From Fictibacillus solisalsi (GTDB lineage: Bacteria; Bacillota; Bacilli; Bacillales; Fictibacillaceae), in assembly GCF_900103485.1 (NCBI RefSeq), contig NZ_FNHW01000002.1:186001-250000 (forward strand): a stretch of DNA of 64,000 nucleotides, in the 5' to 3' direction. Under the pieces are notes generated by a model, which made no database searches, was not told the origin of the DNA, and worked only from the letters and a program-made list of their open reading frames with translations. The first letter of the stretch is position 1. Each line of letters begins with the position of its first letter. Positions 61,137 through 64,000 of the stretch are shown piece by piece. The position numbers were made by a program, and so were the translations under genes.

Positions 61137-61890
61137 AGTGGAAAACGTCGGAATACGCTTCGGGGGCCTGCGGGCAGTCTCGAATGTAAACATTGAACTG
61201 TATTCCGGCGAGATGGCGGGCTTAATCGGGCCGAACGGTGCGGGTAAAACCACCTTCTTTAATATGCTGACAGGGGTGTATGTGCCGACGGAAGGACAGA
61301 TCGTTCTGAATGGGAAACAGCTGAATAATCTGTCTCCGTATAAGATTACGCGAAATGGCATTAGCCGTACGTTCCAAAACATCCGTTTATTCGGTGAGCT
61401 TTCCGTGATCGATAATGTCAAAGTAGCTTATCATTCTCAGGCAAAGCATACGCTGTTCAGTTCCATCCTTCGTCTGCCGTCCCATTTTGCGGGTGAGCGT
61501 GAAATGGAAGAGAGGGCAACGGAATTTTTAAAGATTTTCAGCCTCGACAGGTTCAAGAACGAGAAAGCCAAAAACCTGCCGTATGGACAACAAAGGCGGC
61601 TTGAAATCGCGCGGGCGCTTGCGGCGAATCCAAAGCTTCTGCTGCTTGATGAACCGGCCGCCGGAATGAATCCGCACGAAACGAGAGAGCTCATGAACCT
61701 GATTGCTCTTATCCGGGAGCGGTTTGATCTTACGGTTCTTTTGATTGAGCATGACATGCCACTTGTCATGGGGGTGTGTGAACGCATCTTCGTTCTTGAT
61801 CACGGACAGCTGATCGCAGAAGGCACGCCTGCTGAAATCAAGAACAATCCGAAAGTCATTGAGGCGTATCTGGGCGAGGAGGTTTCGTAA
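61111..61890 (+). CDS. livG: Branched-chain amino-acid ABC transporter ATP-binding protein LivG
   Basis: A 259-residue ATPase with Walker A GPNGAGKTT, NGISRTFQNIRLF (Q-loop), LPYGQQRRLEIARAL as signature, Walker B LLLLDEP and IEHDM switch. Starts within livM behind AAAGGAGGGAAG; its stop shares a base with the livF start. Confidence 0.93.
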   Translation: MEKDKPLLKVENVGIRFGGLRAVSNVNIELYSGEMAGLIGPNGAGKTTFFNMLTGVYVPTEGQIVLNGKQLNNLSPYKITRNGISRTFQNIRLFGELSVIDNVKVAYHSQAKHTLFSSILRLPSHFAGEREMEERATEFLKIFSLDRFKNEKAKNLPYGQQRRLEIARALAANPKLLLLDEPAAGMNPHETRELMNLIALIRERFDLTVLLIEHDMPLVMGVCERIFVLDHGQLIAEGTPAEIKNNPKVIEAYLGEEVS

Positions 61891-62597
61891 TGCTGAAAGT
61901 GGAAAACATTAATGTATACTACGGTAATATTCAGGCGCTCAGCGGCATTTCCCTTGATATTCAAGAGGGGGAGATCGTGACCTTAATTGGGGCGAACGGA
62001 GCTGGAAAGAGCACGTTGCTGAAAACCGTTTCCGGTCTGTTAAAGCCAAAACAGGGTAAGATCATATATGAAGGCAAACCCATTAACGGAAAAGCCGTAC
62101 AAACCATCGTAAAGCAGGGGATTTCCCATGTGCCCGAGGGAAGAAGAGTATTTGCCAACATGACTGTGGAAGAGAACCTGCAGCTCGGAGCTTTCCTTCG
62201 CAAGGATAAAGAAGGGATCAAGCAGGATCTTGAACGGGTATACGAGCTGTTTCCGCGTCTTCTGGAGCGGCTGAAACAACAGGCAGGAACGCTGTCAGGG
62301 GGGGAGCAGCAGATGCTCGCCATGGGCCGTGCCTTAATGGCAAAGCCGCGATTGCTGCTGCTTGATGAGCCATCGATGGGGCTTGCACCTCTCCTGGTCA
62401 AAACCATCTTCCGAATCATTGAAGAAATCAACAAAGCGGGAACCACGATTCTCCTGGTGGAGCAAAATGCGAATTTGGCACTTTCCATCGCTAACCGGGC
62501 ATACGTCGTGGAGACTGGCAGGATTGTCCTTTCTGGTGATGCGGCAGAGCTGACGTCAAGCGAGCAAGTGAAAATGGCATATCTGGGTGGTCATTAG
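61890..62597 (+). CDS. livF: Branched-chain amino-acid ABC transporter ATP-binding protein LivF
   Basis: A 235-residue ATPase: Walker A GANGAGKST, GISHVPEGRRVF, signature LSGGEQQMLAMGRAL, Walker B LLLLDEPSMGL, and VEQNA, the typical LivF change of the switch histidine region. It pairs with LivG to power import. A terminator follows. Confidence 0.93.
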   Translation: MLKVENINVYYGNIQALSGISLDIQEGEIVTLIGANGAGKSTLLKTVSGLLKPKQGKIIYEGKPINGKAVQTIVKQGISHVPEGRRVFANMTVEENLQLGAFLRKDKEGIKQDLERVYELFPRLLERLKQQAGTLSGGEQQMLAMGRALMAKPRLLLLDEPSMGLAPLLVKTIFRIIEEINKAGTTILLVEQNANLALSIANRAYVVETGRIVLSGDAAELTSSEQVKMAYLGGH

Positions 62598-62611
62598 GCC
62601 ATTTATTGGAC

Positions 62612-62640
62612 AAACCGGTTCCTTGTGAACCGGTTTTATC
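62612..62640 (+). terminator. Terminator of the liv operon
   Basis: AAACCGGTTC pairs with GAACCGGTTT around CTTGT. A second hairpin (AGGGGG/CCCCCT with TTTT, about 62659-62684) follows and may reinforce it. Confidence 0.8.
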
Positions 62641-62749
62641 GTACTTCCCGGCAACAGGAGGGGGGAAACCTTACCCCCTTTTCTTGTGCGGCATGCAATT
62701 GTAACGTTATAATTCACAAAAAAGCTCTTTTGGCGGAGAGGAGGACAAA

Positions 62750-64000
62750 ATGAAGTATTGGTTATACCGGCTGGCGGCATCGGACCCGGGCAGGAAACGG
62801 CTCCGTACGGCGAGTAAAGTGACACTGAGTGTAATCAGCTCAGTAGGGGTTATGCTGTCGTTCGTTTTAAACGCTGGCGGCCAGGTTACCGCTGCGATTT
62901 TTGCAGGAGTAATCGGAATGATGGGGATTCTGGTGGTGAACGATGATACCGAAAAAGAGAAGAAGGCAACGACACTGCTAATTGGAATCTCCAGTGCGTT
63001 CTCTGTTACTTTTGGCTCCTTACTGGCAAAATGGGGCTTTGCAGCTGACTTTTTTCTTCTGTTAGTCGTTTTCCTTGCACTGTATCTTCAGCGGTTTGGC
63101 AGCCGGTACTTTTCCATTTGCATGATCGCTTTTATGTCCTTTTACTTTGTCACCCTATTAAAGGTCGGCTTTCCCCAGGTTCCATCGCTTCTGTTATCGA
63201 TCCTGACGGGAATCACCTTTGCCTATTTATATAATTTCATTCTGATTAGGGACAAGCCGGATGAAGTGCTGAAACGGTCGATGGACTCCTTTCATATTCA
63301 GGCCAATTTAACACTTTACCTTGTCAGTGATATTGTCAGGGATATCAATCTTGAAAAGAAGAGACTCGCCAATTTGGACCGCAATGTACAAAAGCTTGGA
63401 GATTACGCACGGGTAGTATCCAATGAGCTGGGTTCTACCGATCCTGGATGCATTTGGCCGGGACTGAGTACAAATCAAATGCGTTTGTATATATTTGATA
63501 CCGCCATGCTGATGGAAACGCTGTCTCCGACCATCCGCCGGTTAAAAGAACACAATGCGCTCCAAAACAAAGCTATTCGTGCCGCGCTATTGCAGGTCAT
63601 TCAATCCATCCGTGAGGCAGAAGTTCTCAATACCAATCAGATGCATCACCTGGAAAATGCAGCAGCGAGTGTGCAGTCACTGCGCAGTCTGCTCAGAACA
63701 CTTAAGCCGGATGAAACGAACCGGGAATGGCTATATCTGATACGCAGGCTGGAGTCGATTGCCAACCATATTATTGATGGTGCATTCGAGCTTCAGCAGT
63801 CTCTGCAGAAAGAGAATAAACAAAACAATCCGGATGCGGTCAAAGAGGATGATAATGAAGAGGAAAAGAAAAATGAAGAAGAGACAGGAATTCGGCCGAC
63901 AACAAAAAAAGCGATCCAGGCCGTCATCGCTGGAGGGTTAGCCATTTTGGCCGGGCATCTGTATTCACCTGCACATCAATATTGGATACTGCTTTCGTGC
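62750..64000 (+). CDS. FUSC-type membrane protein (aromatic acid exporter-like), 5' part only
   Basis: The frame opens at ATG 62750 behind GGAGAGGAGG and runs 417 codons without stop to the window end. The N-terminal part has about six hydrophobic helices (residues 22-165). A soluble helical part with an acidic, Lys-rich stretch (about 358-380) follows, then the start of a second membrane domain (KKAIQAVIAGGLAILAGHLY). This two-halved plan is that of FUSC/YccS/AaeB-like proteins, which export aromatic acids or related compounds. Family placing is from architecture. Confidence 0.75.
   Translation, partial: MKYWLYRLAASDPGRKRLRTASKVTLSVISSVGVMLSFVLNAGGQVTAAIFAGVIGMMGILVVNDDTEKEKKATTLLIGISSAFSVTFGSLLAKWGFAADFFLLLVVFLALYLQRFGSRYFSICMIAFMSFYFVTLLKVGFPQVPSLLLSILTGITFAYLYNFILIRDKPDEVLKRSMDSFHIQANLTLYLVSDIVRDINLEKKRLANLDRNVQKLGDYARVVSNELGSTDPGCIWPGLSTNQMRLYIFDTAMLMETLSPTIRRLKEHNALQNKAIRAALLQVIQSIREAEVLNTNQMHHLENAAASVQSLRSLLRTLKPDETNREWLYLIRRLESIANHIIDGAFELQQSLQKENKQNNPDAVKEDDNEEEKKNEEETGIRPTTKKAIQAVIAGGLAILAGHLYSPAHQYWILLSC

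Overview
The window is chromosomal DNA of a Bacillaceae bacterium, probably an aerobic spore-former near Bacillus or Fictibacillus. The genus is my inference. Evidence for the family: near-consensus AGGAGG ribosome sites with many TTG/GTG starts, many hairpin-plus-T-run terminators, an S-box (SAM) riboswitch, CcpA (cre) and CodY boxes, and gene order matching B. subtilis yhbJ-yhcA-yhcB-yhcC and citM/citST. I see no rRNA, tRNA, CRISPR array, phage or intact insertion sequence.

Layout. 0-2.2 kb: ECF sigma factor and a DUF4179 anti-sigma gene broken by one in-frame TGA. 2.3-8 kb: CDF metal exporter, a large SH3-repeat glucosaminidase, an acyl-CoA synthetase, a CBS protein. 8-12.5 kb: drug-efflux operon (flavodoxin, 14-TM MFS, HlyD-like adaptor) divergent from two tandem MarR genes. 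12.6-17 kb: pssA, a decayed dispersed repeat, and a TetR-ABC-permease-permease operon behind a promoter carrying two operators. 17-22.7 kb: a LacI-controlled catabolic cluster with three dehydrogenases (3-hydroxyacyl-CoA-dehydrogenase-like, SDR, HisD-like) and a GntP permease; two identical 20-bp operators mark its transcription units. 22.8-26 kb: GH32 fructosidase, MazG-like hydrolase, RlmI-like methyltransferase.

26-31.3 kb: formate/oxalate cluster (OFA transporter, MpsC-family protein, FdhF/YdeP molybdoenzyme, FdhD). Two of its leaders end in terminators and share a small repeated hairpin motif that I do not recognise. 31.3-36.2 kb: housekeeping genes (DinB, aldo/keto reductase, thioesterase, LysR, FG-GAP protein). 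36.4-40.5 kb: SAM riboswitch controlling a ribose-type ABC transporter, plausibly for a methionine-salvage sugar such as methylthioribose, followed by a 31-bp tandem repeat. 40.6-52 kb: BBE flavoenzyme, DinB/DUF4442/SCP2 group, epimerase, M15 peptidase, SRPBCC, isochorismatase/Lrp pair, SIMPL protein, ABC-2 exporter.

52-56 kb: citrate transporter with the CitST two-component system; the sensor kinase seems to start at CTG. 56-57.7 kb: glnS, unusual in Bacilli. 58-62.6 kb: branched-chain amino-acid ABC transporter livJHMGF behind a good CodY box and a perfect 20-bp palindrome. The window ends inside a FUSC-type membrane protein.

Most promising for new biology: the HisD-like/GntP/LacI cluster, the structured leaders of the formate cluster, and the SAM-riboswitch sugar transporter.
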